Part shown: positions 44,455 through 52,460 of the stretch, piece after piece
How positions within the stretch are numbered: the first letter of the stretch is position 1
Layout: each line of letters starts with the position of its first letter
Assembly (NCBI RefSeq): GCF_900141905.1
Contig: NZ_FQZF01000024.1
Span: forward strand, 16,382 to 80,381
Length of the DNA: 64,000 nucleotides
Direction: 5' to 3'
Source: Muricoccus roseus
GTDB taxonomy: Bacteria > Pseudomonadota > Alphaproteobacteria > Acetobacterales > Acetobacteraceae
Made by a program: the position numbers and the translations under genes
Notes under the pieces: model-generated
What the model was told of the DNA's origin: nothing
Database searches by the model: none
Seen by the model: the letters and a program-made list of their open reading frames with translations, nothing else

Positions 44455-44889
44455 TTACACCACCTCCGATGAGGCAGCCCCGAGCCCTCCTGGCACGACG
44501 CATTCCTCCAGGCTCGTCCGGTCCAGTTCCGCCAGAAACGCCTCCCGGGCCCGCTGCAAGCTGCGTCGCAGGAGACATCCGGGCAGGAAGCAACAGGCGC
44601 CTCCCTCAGGAAGGAAGCACTCGACCAGCGCCTGGCCGCGCTCCAGGTGTCGCACGACCTCGCCGATGGTGATCCCGCTGGTCGGCCTGGCCAGCATCAC
44701 GCCGCCGCGGGCGCCCCGCAGCGTGCGGACCAGCCCCGCTTCCGTCAGGTCCTGCACGATCTTGTGGAGGTGGTTCCGCGGCACGCCGATCTCACGCGCC
44801 AGCACCTCGGTGCTCTGGTGGTGCTCAGCGTCCGCGCCCAGGCGCATCAGCAGCCGCAGGGCGAAATCGGTGGAGGAACGAAGACGCAA
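44455..44889 (-). CDS. nsrR: Rrf2-family regulator, NsrR-like nitric-oxide sensor
   Basis: 144 residues. TTG start giving the canonical Rrf2 N-terminus (MRLRSSTDFALRLLMRLG). Winged helix EIGVPRNHLHKIVQDLTEAG, wing RGARGGVMLARP, and a cysteine cluster CFLPEGGACCFLPGC near residues 90-104 suited to bind the NO-sensitive Fe-S cluster. Divergent from the iron-centre repair gene RIC, and next to NO-handling genes, the setting expected for NsrR. The symbol is by resemblance and context. Confidence 0.85.
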   Translation of the reverse strand: MRLRSSTDFALRLLMRLGADAEHHQSTEVLAREIGVPRNHLHKIVQDLTEAGLVRTLRGARGGVMLARPTSGITIGEVVRHLERGQALVECFLPEGGACCFLPGCLLRRSLQRAREAFLAELDRTSLEECVVPGGLGAASSEVV

Positions 44890-44907
44890 GGCATCAATCC
44901 CGAAACT

Positions 44908-44922
44908 GGTATTGACGATACC
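44908..44922. promoter_or_regulatory. Candidate Rrf2/NsrR operator
   Basis: GGTATTGACGATACC has 5-base inverted arms GGTAT/ATACC, within a wider palindrome CCGAA...TTCGG. The flanking AACTGGTAT recurs at 44941-44949. Location between the divergent Rrf2 and RIC genes suits an operator. The site does not match a consensus I can recall precisely for alphaproteobacterial NsrR. Confidence 0.45.
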
Positions 44923-44987
44923 ACATTCGGAGAGGAAGGTAACTGGTATCGGAAAGGCAAGATTGCCGGTCCGAACGGAGACCGACC

Positions 44988-45662
44988 ATGAGCGTCACCA
45001 CCGAACCCGGCTTCGCCACACGCCGGATCGCGGAGATCGCCACCGCCCTGCCCGGTTCCACCGCCGTCTTCCGCAAGCACAAGCTGGACTTCTGCTGCGG
45101 CGGCGATGTCCCGCTCGCGGAAGCCGCGGCGAAACGTGGAGCTAGCCTCTCCGCCGTGGAGGCGGAGCTGGCGGCCCTCCTCCCCCACCAGGCCGAGACA
45201 AGGCCGGAGGATACCGACGCGCTCATCTCGCTAATCGAGACGCGGTACCACGCCACCCATCGCCGGGAGCTGCCCGAGCTGATCCGCCTCGCACGGCGCG
45301 TGGAAGCCGTGCACGGGGAGAAGCTTGAGGCTCCGCGCGGCCTGGCCGACCTGCTGGAGGATATGGGCGCCGAGCTGGAATCGCACATGCAGAAGGAGGA
45401 GCAGATCCTCTTCCCGCTGATGCGCGACGGCGGCCATCCGATGATCGGCCATCCCATCGCGATGATGCGCCACGAGCATGACGACCATGGCGAGCACCTG
45501 CGCATGCTGGAGGCCCTGACCAACCATGGCGAGGCGCCGCCCGGCGCCTGCAACACCTGGCGCGCCCTCTATGCCGGCACCCGCAAGCTGGCGGACGACC
45601 TGATGGAGCACATTCACCTGGAGAACAACATCCTCTTCCCACGCTTCGAGGCCCGGCGGTGA
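44988..45662 (+). CDS. Iron-sulfur cluster repair di-iron protein RIC (ScdA/YtfE family)
   Basis: 224 residues. N-terminal DUF542 domain with AVFRKHKLDFCCGG, then a hemerythrin-like di-iron domain: RYHATHRRELPELI, ESHMQKEEQILFP, MMRHEHDDHGEHL and EHIHLENNILFPRF, whose His/Glu residues bind the two irons. RIC repairs Fe-S clusters damaged by NO or peroxide. Divergent from the NsrR-like gene and followed with a four-base overlap by mogA. Confidence 0.94.
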   Translation: MSVTTEPGFATRRIAEIATALPGSTAVFRKHKLDFCCGGDVPLAEAAAKRGASLSAVEAELAALLPHQAETRPEDTDALISLIETRYHATHRRELPELIRLARRVEAVHGEKLEAPRGLADLLEDMGAELESHMQKEEQILFPLMRDGGHPMIGHPIAMMRHEHDDHGEHLRMLEALTNHGEAPPGACNTWRALYAGTRKLADDLMEHIHLENNILFPRFEARR

Positions 45663-46189
45663 CGGCTTCCATCGGCATCGTCACAGTCTCTGACCGCGCC
45701 AGCCGCGGCGAGTACGAGGACAAGGGCGGGCCGGCCATCGAAGCCGCGCTCGCCCGCATCCTGGCCTCGCCGTGGCGACCGATCCGCCGCCTGATCCCGG
45801 ACGAGCAGCCATTGGTCGAGGCCGCGTTGCGGGAGCTGGCGGATGCCGAAGCCTGCGCGCTCATCGTCACCACCGGCGGCACGGGCCCCGCGCCGCGGGA
45901 CGTCACGCCGGAAGCCACCGAAGCGGTGTGCGAACGCATCCTCCCCGGCTTCGGGGAGCTGATGCGCGCTGTCTCGCTGCGCGCCGTGCCCACCGCCATC
46001 CTGTCGCGCCAGATGGCGGGCACGCGGGGACGGAGCCTCATCGTGAACCTGCCCGGCAAGCCCTCCGCCATTGACGAGTGCCTGGACGCGGTCTTCCCGG
46101 CCGTCCCCTACTGCATCGACCTGATCGGCGGCCCGCGGCTCGAGACGGACCCGAAGGCCTGCCGCGCCTTCCGACCGGGCGGCGGCTGA
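45659..46189 (+). CDS. mog: Molybdopterin adenylyltransferase
   Basis: 176 residues. GTG start in a GTGA overlap with RIC. Motifs IGIVTVSDRASRGEYEDKGG, VTTGGTGPAPRDVTPEA and LIVNLPGKPSAIDECLDAVF define the MogA/MoaB fold. Adenylylates molybdopterin before MoeA inserts molybdenum. With moeA and mobB in the opposite operon it supplies the bis-MGD cofactor for NarG. Confidence 0.93.
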   Translation: MTASIGIVTVSDRASRGEYEDKGGPAIEAALARILASPWRPIRRLIPDEQPLVEAALRELADAEACALIVTTGGTGPAPRDVTPEATEAVCERILPGFGELMRAVSLRAVPTAILSRQMAGTRGRSLIVNLPGKPSAIDECLDAVFPAVPYCIDLIGGPRLETDPKACRAFRPGGG

Positions 46190-46232
46190 GCGTCCGCCGC
46201 GCCCTGGGAAGCCGGCTTTCCGCCCTTCGGCG

Positions 46233-47441
46233 TCAGCCCGGCTTCCCGTCCGGGCGCGACCGCAGCAGCATCGGAGCGAACACCGCCAGGAACAGCGCGA
46301 AGGAGGCCGCCCAGAGGGCACCCGCCACGCCATAGGCGCCCAGCCCCGGCCAGAGAAACGGCGCGAAGGCGCGGGTCAGGGCCGCGCCGAGCAGGAGGAG
46401 GTAAGCCAGCACCACCGGCGGCGCCGCCAGCAGGTCGCGCCCCGTATGGCCCAGCGTCGCGCGCGTCATCACCGCCAGGATCATCAGGGCGATGGCGCCG
46501 ACGGATTGCAGGTGCAGCCAGCCGCCCGCCCAGCCGAGCCCGGTGAGCAGAAAGACGGATTTCGCGGCGAGGGACGCCGGCACCAGAAAATAGGCCAGGT
46601 GCAGCACCCAGAGGATCGGCTGCCCCAGCGTGCTCAGCCCATGCCAGCGCGACAGGCGCAGCAAGGTGAGCACGGCCGCGGCCCCAGCCGCCAGCCCGGC
46701 CGCCACGCCGTCCGGGGCGACGAGATCCGTCAGCGCCACAGCGAGAAGCGACAGCACCGCCGCCCGGTCCACCCCCGGCAGGGGGTGCAGGACTGCCGGC
46801 TTTCCCGCTTTCCGCAGCGCGTTCAGCGTGAAGCTCGGCACGATGCGCCCGCCGATGAGGCCCACCAGCAGCAGCGCGACATCCAGGGCCAGCATCTGCC
46901 CCTGCCGGAAGCCGCCCGCCCACCAACCGGCCACATCCGCGAGCATGAGGAGGTCGCCCGCCCAGAAGGCCAGCACCAGCGCCGGCGGGCCATACAGCCT
47001 TGCCGTCCTCGCCTTGACCAGCGCTGGGAGCACCGTCAGCAGCAACGCCGGCAGCGGAAGGAGCGCGACCGCCGCGGCAAGCCCGAGAGGCACCGGGGAG
47101 CCGGGCAGGAGCACCAACCTGGCCGCGAGGAAGAGGCCGCTCAGCACGATCAGCGGCAGGCCGGCATAGCCGCGCCGGCCCGTCCAGTTTGGCACCGCGG
47201 TCAGCAGGAAACCCATGAGGGCCGCCCCGATGAAGCCGGCCAGCATCTCATGCACGTGCCAACGCAGAGGCGGGAGCGGGCCATCGGGAAGGGTCGCGCC
47301 ATGCAGGAAGGCGACCCAGAGCGGGATGGCGATGAAGGCCCAGGAGCCGGCGATGAGGAAGAAGGGCCGGAACCCGTGGCCGAACACCGCCCAGCCCGTG
47401 CGGGCCGCCACTTGGTCAGAGCTGACGCTGTCGGCGCTCAT
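46233..47441 (-). CDS. nnrS: NnrS family membrane protein
   Basis: 402 residues, about 12 transmembrane helices. N-terminal FGHGFRPFFLIAGSWAF and LPPLRWHVHEMLAGFIGAAL match NnrS, with conserved histidines able to bind heme and copper. C-terminal GWLHLQSVGAIALMILAVMTRATLGHTGR is also diagnostic. NnrS relieves NO stress during nitrate/nitrite respiration. Last gene of the nar operon, coupled to the carbonic anhydrase gene by ATGA. Confidence 0.93.
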   Translation of the reverse strand: MSADSVSSDQVAARTGWAVFGHGFRPFFLIAGSWAFIAIPLWVAFLHGATLPDGPLPPLRWHVHEMLAGFIGAALMGFLLTAVPNWTGRRGYAGLPLIVLSGLFLAARLVLLPGSPVPLGLAAAVALLPLPALLLTVLPALVKARTARLYGPPALVLAFWAGDLLMLADVAGWWAGGFRQGQMLALDVALLLVGLIGGRIVPSFTLNALRKAGKPAVLHPLPGVDRAAVLSLLAVALTDLVAPDGVAAGLAAGAAAVLTLLRLSRWHGLSTLGQPILWVLHLAYFLVPASLAAKSVFLLTGLGWAGGWLHLQSVGAIALMILAVMTRATLGHTGRDLLAAPPVVLAYLLLLGAALTRAFAPFLWPGLGAYGVAGALWAASFALFLAVFAPMLLRSRPDGKPG

Positions 47442-48241
47442 GCCGCGCGACCCAGCGCCTCTGCGCTGCCGATGGCGGGATGCAGCGGGCCGTCGGGGTC
47501 CAGTTGCCGGAAGGGCCCGCGTGGCCCCAGGGCTGCCTGCAGCACCCCCCAGCCGAAGTGGAAGTACCAGCCATGCAGCGAGAGCCGGCCCGCAGCCACG
47601 CGCTCCGCGATGAAGGGATAGGCGGCAAGATGCCGCAGGCTCGTCAGCAGCGCCGCCTGTTCCGCCCGCCGGGCCACCAGCACGCGCTCCGCATCGGTGA
47701 CGAGACCGTTCATCTCCTCGCGCACCTCACGCGCCACCTCGACCCAGTCGGAGACATAGTCGAACGGCCGGGTGCCGTGGTCGTGCTCCAGCAGGCATCG
47801 CACGCCCGCGCAGAAGGAATGGCCCAGCACGACGATATGGCGCACGCCCAGCGCCTTCACGCCGAATTCAATCGCGGAGGCGGTTCCATGCGGCCGGCCA
47901 TCCGCCGCCGGCGGCGGCACCAGCGCCGCCACGTTCCGCACGACGAACAGATCGCCCGGCCTGGCGCCGCAGATGATCGCGGGGTCGGTGCGACTGTCCG
48001 AGCAGGCGATCACCATCACCTCCGGATGCTGACCCTCCAGCAGGCGGCTGAACAGCTCCTCGTCCACCTCGAAATGCTGGTGGCGGAACTGGCCGAAGCC
48101 GTTCACCAGGCGACGCAGCGCCGCGCCCTCCGCGGGCGGGGCATCGCATTCCGCCACCGCATCCCGCCCCGGCTCCATGCCAGAAGCCAGGCCTGCCGGC
48201 CCGGCGCAACACCCGCGCTTCCAGGATTGAATCCGCGCCAT
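47438..48241 (-). CDS. Beta-class carbonic anhydrase
   Basis: 267 residues. Zinc ligands Cys80 and Asp82 in VIACSDSRTD and the His/Cys pair in VVLGHSFCAGVRCLL; VVRNVAALVPP completes the pattern. Interconverts CO2 and bicarbonate in the cytoplasm. Its presence inside a nar operon is uncommon; it overlaps nnrS by four bases and is 12 bp after mobB. The first ~40 residues are cysteine-rich (RGCCAGPAGLASGMEPGRD) and not typical, so the true start may be later. Confidence 0.9.
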   Translation of the reverse strand: MARIQSWKRGCCAGPAGLASGMEPGRDAVAECDAPPAEGAALRRLVNGFGQFRHQHFEVDEELFSRLLEGQHPEVMVIACSDSRTDPAIICGARPGDLFVVRNVAALVPPPAADGRPHGTASAIEFGVKALGVRHIVVLGHSFCAGVRCLLEHDHGTRPFDYVSDWVEVAREVREEMNGLVTDAERVLVARRAEQAALLTSLRHLAAYPFIAERVAAGRLSLHGWYFHFGWGVLQAALGPRGPFRQLDPDGPLHPAIGSAEALGRAA

Positions 48242-48253
48242 GGCAATCCCCCC

Positions 48254-48796
48254 TCAGGCCATCGCGCCGCAGGCAAGCATGGGCAGGCCTAACCCTTGCG
48301 CCACCGGTGCCGCCGCACGGGAGAGCACGAAGTTCGCCATGCGCGGCACGTCCCCCAGGGGAAGGAAAGGCACCGGGGCCGGCATGGGCAGGTCGGCCGT
48401 CACCGCCAGGACGGAGGGGTCGTCCAGCGCCAGCAGGCGCCGGCCCTGCCCCGCCCTCGCCGCCTCCAGCTTCGGGTAGGGCGAAAGGCGGAAGCCCTCG
48501 AGGAGCACGAGATCGACCGGCGAGAGGCGTGAGAGCAGCGCGTCCACATCCGGCTCGTCCTCCATCCGCCGCAGCTCCCGCATCAGGACATGCCGTGTGC
48601 CGCTGGCCAGGATGATCTCCTCCGCCCCCGCCTCGCGCTGCGCCCAGCTCCCGGTGCCCGGACGGTCGAGATCCAGGTCGTCCGGCACGTGCTTGATGGT
48701 GGAAACGCGCAGCCCACGCCTCGTCAGCTCCCCCACCAGGTTCCGCACGATGCCGGACTTGGCGGCACAGCCGCCGACGACGCCGAACACTCTCAT
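48254..48796 (-). CDS. mobB: MobB-like molybdopterin-guanine dinucleotide biosynthesis adaptor protein
   Basis: 180 residues; GGGGAGGAC lies ahead of the ATG. Overall MobB pattern: LVGELTRRGLRVSTIKH, DRPGTGSWAQREAGAEEIIL, VDLVLLEGFRLSPYPKLE. The P-loop is odd: where MobB has GwkNSGKTT, this protein reads VGGCAAKSGIVRNL, lacking the GKT/S. GTP binding may be lost or altered. Adaptor for MobA in making bis-MGD. Overlaps the globin stop (ATGA). The symbol is by similarity; activity is uncertain. Confidence 0.85.
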   Translation of the reverse strand: MRVFGVVGGCAAKSGIVRNLVGELTRRGLRVSTIKHVPDDLDLDRPGTGSWAQREAGAEEIILASGTRHVLMRELRRMEDEPDVDALLSRLSPVDLVLLEGFRLSPYPKLEAARAGQGRRLLALDDPSVLAVTADLPMPAPVPFLPLGDVPRMANFVLSRAAAPVAQGLGLPMLACGAMA

Positions 48797-49263
48797 GATG
48801 ATGTCCTCCCCGCTTGCGCCCCGCCGCTCGAGGCCGGCACGGGCAGTTCGCCCCGATGGAAGGCCATGCCGTGCTCCAGGCTGCTGGCGATCCGTCGGGC
48901 ACGCTCGAGCAGATGCTCCGCACCGGCCGGGGGGCACGCCGCGCGCACGGTTTCCTCGAAGAGCATCAGCCAGCGCGCGAAATGCGCCGGCCGCAGATCG
49001 AGCCTCGCATGGGCGGCCATCGGCTGGCCGTGATAGCGCCCGGTCATCAGCGCCACGGAGGACCAGAAGGCGCAGAGACGGGCGATATGCGTCTCCCAAT
49101 CCTCCACCCCGGCGAAAAGCGGGCCGATCATCGGGTCGCGCCGCGCCCGGCCGTAGAAGGCGCGAACCAGGCGCTCGATCACCGCCTCGTCCAGCCCGGT
49201 CGAGGCCTGGGCGGCGCGGCTCGCCTCGGCCCGCCGCGTCGCGGCCTCCTGCGCGTCAGGCAC
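48793..49263 (-). CDS. Group III truncated hemoglobin
   Basis: 156 residues. GTG start with GGGGGAGG upstream, overlapping moeA by 8 bp. Globin segments VIERLVRAFYGRARRDPMIG, WETHIARLCAFWSSVALMTG, and RPAHFARWLMLFEETVR with proximal His94. Two-over-two globins of this group occur with NO-metabolising genes and can oxidise or reduce NO or bind O2. A position inside the nar operon between moeA and mobB suggests NO protection of molybdoenzyme maturation (inference). Confidence 0.88.
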   Translation of the reverse strand: MPDAQEAATRRAEASRAAQASTGLDEAVIERLVRAFYGRARRDPMIGPLFAGVEDWETHIARLCAFWSSVALMTGRYHGQPMAAHARLDLRPAHFARWLMLFEETVRAACPPAGAEHLLERARRIASSLEHGMAFHRGELPVPASSGGAQAGRTSS

Positions 49264-50515
49264 CAGCCGCCTCCCCCACCCAGGCTGCACCGGCACCGAA
49301 GGGCAGGACCTCCAGGGGGTCGCCCGGCTCGATGGCGTCCTGCCCGGCCGGCAGGAAGCCAAGCCCATCGGCATGCAGGAGCGGCGCCAGCCGGCCGGAC
49401 CCGTCCGGTCCGGTCCGCTCCGCCCAGAGGTCGGTGCCCCGCAGGGACAGGCCGACAGGGACGAACTCCGCCCGGCCCGTCTTCCTCCGCATCCCGAACC
49501 CCGCCCTGGCGGCGAGCGTCCCCGGTTCCTCCGTGCCCGCCATGCGGGCCAGCAGCGGCCGGACGAAGGTCACCGCTCCCGCCAGGGCCGCCTGCGGATT
49601 GCCTGGCAGGCCGACGAACACCGCATCGCCGATCCGCCCGGCCCCGAGCGGCTTCCCCGGCTTCATCGCCACCTTCAGCACCGCGAGCGAACCGCCGAGC
49701 GCCAGGAGCGCATCGCGCACATGGTCCTCCTCCCCGACCGAAATGCCTGCGCTGGTCAGGATCAGATCAGCCCAGGATGCGGAACACAGGGCATCACGCA
49801 TCGAAGCCGCGTCATCCGCCACCACCGGCCGCGCCCGCACTTCCGCACCCCAGGCCTGCAGCAGACTGCGCAGCATGGGCTGGTTGGAATCGTGGATCTG
49901 CCCCGGCCGCAGCGTCTCCCCGCCTCGGCGCAGCTCCCGCCCGCTCGAGATCACGACCACCCTGGGGCGCCGTCGCACCCCAACAGCCTCTATCCCCTGT
50001 GCGGCCAGCACGGTCACGTGCCGCCAATCCAGCAGCGTGCCCTCCCGCACCAGCAGGTCTCCCGCGTGGATGTCCTCGCCCCGGCGGCGCAGATGGGCGC
50101 CGGCATCGGGCGCCATGCCGATGCGGACCATCACGCCCACCTGCAGGACATCCTCCTGAGCGATCACCGAATCGGCGCCCACGGGCACCGGCGCGCCGGT
50201 GAGGATGCGATGCGCACTGCCGGGCAGTAGCCAGCCCTGCGCCTCGCCTGCGGTTGTCCGGCCCGCCACGGGCAGCCAGGCATCCGGCCGTAGCCCGGAG
50301 GTGCAGACCGCATAACCATCCATGGCCGCCTGGTCGAAGCCCGGCAGGGAAAGACGGGCCCGCACGGGGGCGGCCGCCACGCGACCGGTGCAGGAATCGA
50401 TCGGCACCTCCTCCGCCGGCAGGGGCCGCTCCACGAGGGCCAGCACCCGCGCCCGCGCTTCCTCGAAGGCTATGCCCGCGCCGCTGCCGGCGAGACCCGG
50501 GCTGATCGCGTTCAT
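49256..50515 (-). CDS. moeA: Molybdopterin molybdenumtransferase
   Basis: 419 residues. Domain pattern FDQAAMDGYAV, ILTGAPVPVGADSVIAQED, VVVISSGRELRRGGETLRPGQIHDSN, SAGISVGEEDHVRDAL and FVGLPGNPQAALAG cover all MoeA domains. Inserts molybdate into adenylylated molybdopterin. Its ATG overlaps the stop of the small gene upstream (ATGA). Part of the nar operon so that cofactor supply matches NarG synthesis. Confidence 0.95.
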   Translation of the reverse strand: MNAISPGLAGSGAGIAFEEARARVLALVERPLPAEEVPIDSCTGRVAAAPVRARLSLPGFDQAAMDGYAVCTSGLRPDAWLPVAGRTTAGEAQGWLLPGSAHRILTGAPVPVGADSVIAQEDVLQVGVMVRIGMAPDAGAHLRRRGEDIHAGDLLVREGTLLDWRHVTVLAAQGIEAVGVRRRPRVVVISSGRELRRGGETLRPGQIHDSNQPMLRSLLQAWGAEVRARPVVADDAASMRDALCSASWADLILTSAGISVGEEDHVRDALLALGGSLAVLKVAMKPGKPLGAGRIGDAVFVGLPGNPQAALAGAVTFVRPLLARMAGTEEPGTLAARAGFGMRRKTGRAEFVPVGLSLRGTDLWAERTGPDGSGRLAPLLHADGLGFLPAGQDAIEPGDPLEVLPFGAGAAWVGEAAGA

Positions 50516-50817
50516 GACGCCCGCCGCGTGAAGCGCACGCGCACCGGGTCGGGGAAGGCGCGCGCCAGCACGCGCTCCACCGCCGCGGCGGCAGGATGGG
50601 GTGAGGCGGCCATGGCACCCACCAGATCCAGCCAGATCTCCTCGTCGCCGTGCTCGACGAGGTGACGGACGCGCGAGGCGACCAGCTCACCCGCGGCCAC
50701 CCCATCTTCCGCCGCCACGCCGAGGATGCGCTCGCGCATCTCCGGCCGTCCGACGAGGGTGAGCACCGCCTCCGCGCGCAAGGGATCAGTCAAGCCGCCC
50801 AGGATCTCACCCAGCAT
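50512..50817 (-). CDS. Small nar-operon protein, unknown function (101 aa)
   Basis: ATG at 50817 with AGGGAGG 6 bases upstream. Fully helical (LTDPLRAEAVLTLVG, RPEMRERILGVAAEDGV, SRVRHLVEHGDEEIWLDLVGA), with the look of short HEAT-like repeats that could bind a partner protein. No cofactor motif or membrane segment. It sits between the PpiC-type isomerase and moeA, so a role in nitrate-reductase assembly or cofactor delivery is plausible but unproven. Confidence 0.78.
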   Translation of the reverse strand: MLGEILGGLTDPLRAEAVLTLVGRPEMRERILGVAAEDGVAAGELVASRVRHLVEHGDEEIWLDLVGAMAASPHPAAAAVERVLARAFPDPVRVRFTRRAS

Positions 50818-50827
50818 CGCCGCCTCC

Positions 50828-51649
50828 CTACTGAACCAAAGGCGTCGTGGCGCCGGGCAGGTCGAAGCCGTCGATCTTCGCCTGCCCGGCCAGCAACGCG
50901 ACATACTGCGCGACGGCGCGCCGCCAGGAGCTCTCCTCCAGATAGCGCGCGATGCGCCCCCGCACCTGCTCGAAGGGCAGCACATGCCCCGCCACCTTCC
51001 GTTCCAGCCGCAGCACATGCACGCCGTACCGGGTGCGGACCGGCTCGGGCCAGGTCTCGTTCTCATCCAGAGACACAAGCGCCGCCTCGAATTCGGGTGT
51101 CGTCTCGCCGCGCGTGACCTGCCCCAGGCGGCCGCCCTCGCTCGCCGAAGGGCAGTCCGACAATGCCCTGGCCAAGGCGCCGAAGCGTCCCGGATCCGCC
51201 AGCACCTCGTCCAGAACCGCCCGCGCCCGTTCCAGCGCACGGGCGAAGGCCGCCTCGTCCTCCCGGGCCGCCTGGAACAGGATGTGGACCGGCTCGAACA
51301 GGTCGGGGCTGCGGAAACGCGCGGGGTTGGTGAGGTAGTAGCGCCGGCACACCTCCTCATCGGCCCGAGGCGTCCTCACCTCGGCCTCGAGAAGCGCGCG
51401 AATGAGCGCCTCCTCCTCAGTTTCGCGACATCCGTCCACCGATTGCGGCACGGCCGTCAGCCCGAGCGCGCGTGCGCGCTGCGCCAACAGCTCGCGCACG
51501 ACCAGCGCCCGCGTCGCCTCATGCCAGCCCTGCCGGGCATCCGCGCCGGCATGGTTCTGAACCTCCCGCGCAATGGCCGCGTTGCCGATCACCACGTCAT
51601 TCACGGCAACGACCGGGGCCGTCGCGTTCCGGAGAGTCACCAGCCGCAT
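50828..51649 (-). CDS. Peptidyl-prolyl isomerase, parvulin (PpiC/SurA/NifM type)
   Basis: 273 residues. N-terminal helical chaperone part (VVIGNAAIAREVQNHAG, RALVVRELLAQRARALGL), then a parvulin domain near residues 115-235 with HILFQAAREDEAAF, FGALARALSDCPSASEGG and LGQVTRGETTPEFEAAL, ending RYGVHVLRLER. No signal peptide, so cytoplasmic like NifM. Such isomerases are often encoded with narGHJI and probably help fold or assemble the reductase. 3 bp from narI. Confidence 0.9.
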   Translation of the reverse strand: MRLVTLRNATAPVVAVNDVVIGNAAIAREVQNHAGADARQGWHEATRALVVRELLAQRARALGLTAVPQSVDGCRETEEEALIRALLEAEVRTPRADEEVCRRYYLTNPARFRSPDLFEPVHILFQAAREDEAAFARALERARAVLDEVLADPGRFGALARALSDCPSASEGGRLGQVTRGETTPEFEAALVSLDENETWPEPVRTRYGVHVLRLERKVAGHVLPFEQVRGRIARYLEESSWRRAVAQYVALLAGQAKIDGFDLPGATTPLVQ

Positions 51650-51652
51650 GGC

Positions 51653-52447
51653 TCAATCTCCCCCCATGGCGAGCTGCGGCGCCGGTGCCCCTGCCGCCGG
51701 CCGGGCCCCCTCGCCCGTCACCGCCGGCCGCGGCTCGATCTCGGGCCGGGTGCGCGCCACGGGACGCAGGGTGCGCACGACCTGGTAGCCCGTGCGCCCC
51801 AGGTACCAGACGGGGGCGCTCCAGACATGCACCAGGCGGGTGAATGGAAAGAGCACGAACAGCGTCATGCCGAGGGCGAGATGCAGCTTGAAGATGATGC
51901 TGACATCCGCGATCTCCGCCGCCACTCCAGGCTGGAGCGTGACGATGCCCTGCGCCCAGGTCATGAACTTCACCATCTCATGCCCATCCATGTGCTGCGC
52001 GGAGACGGGAATGGTGAGCAGCCCCAGGGTGAGCTGTACCCACAGCACGAGCAGAATGGCCGTATCGCTGAAGCTGGACGTCTTGCGGATCCGTGGGTCG
52101 AGCAACCGCCGGTGCGCCAGCAGGGCGATGCCGATCCAGCACGCCACGCCGGCCACCCCACCCACCAGCATCGCCATGCCCTGCTTGAAGCCATGACCGA
52201 TGCCGAGCGCATCGAACACCGCGACCGGCGTCAGCAGGCCGACAAGATGCCCGCCGAAGATAATGAGAATGCCAACATGGAAGAGGTTGGACCCCCAGCG
52301 TAGCTGGCAGCGCCGCAGAAGCTGGCTGGACCCCGCACGCCAGGTGTACTGCGAATGGTCAAAGCGCAGCAGGCTGCCCAGCAGGAAAACCGTCAGCGCC
52401 AGGTAAGGGTACCAGCCAAAGACGGCGTTGTTGAACCAGTGTCCCAT
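51653..52447 (-). CDS. narI: Respiratory nitrate reductase gamma subunit (cytochrome b)
   Basis: 264 residues from the ATG with GAGGAGG upstream. Five transmembrane helices; heme-b histidines in LFHVGILIIFGGHLVGLL and in KLHLALGMTLFVLFPFTRLVHVWS. Takes electrons from quinol on the periplasmic side and passes them to NarH. The C-terminus carries an Ala/Pro-rich extension past the usual end. 13 bp after narJ. Confidence 0.95.
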   Translation of the reverse strand: MGHWFNNAVFGWYPYLALTVFLLGSLLRFDHSQYTWRAGSSQLLRRCQLRWGSNLFHVGILIIFGGHLVGLLTPVAVFDALGIGHGFKQGMAMLVGGVAGVACWIGIALLAHRRLLDPRIRKTSSFSDTAILLVLWVQLTLGLLTIPVSAQHMDGHEMVKFMTWAQGIVTLQPGVAAEIADVSIIFKLHLALGMTLFVLFPFTRLVHVWSAPVWYLGRTGYQVVRTLRPVARTRPEIEPRPAVTGEGARPAAGAPAPQLAMGGD

Positions 52448-52460
52448 GGTGCTTGCCTCC

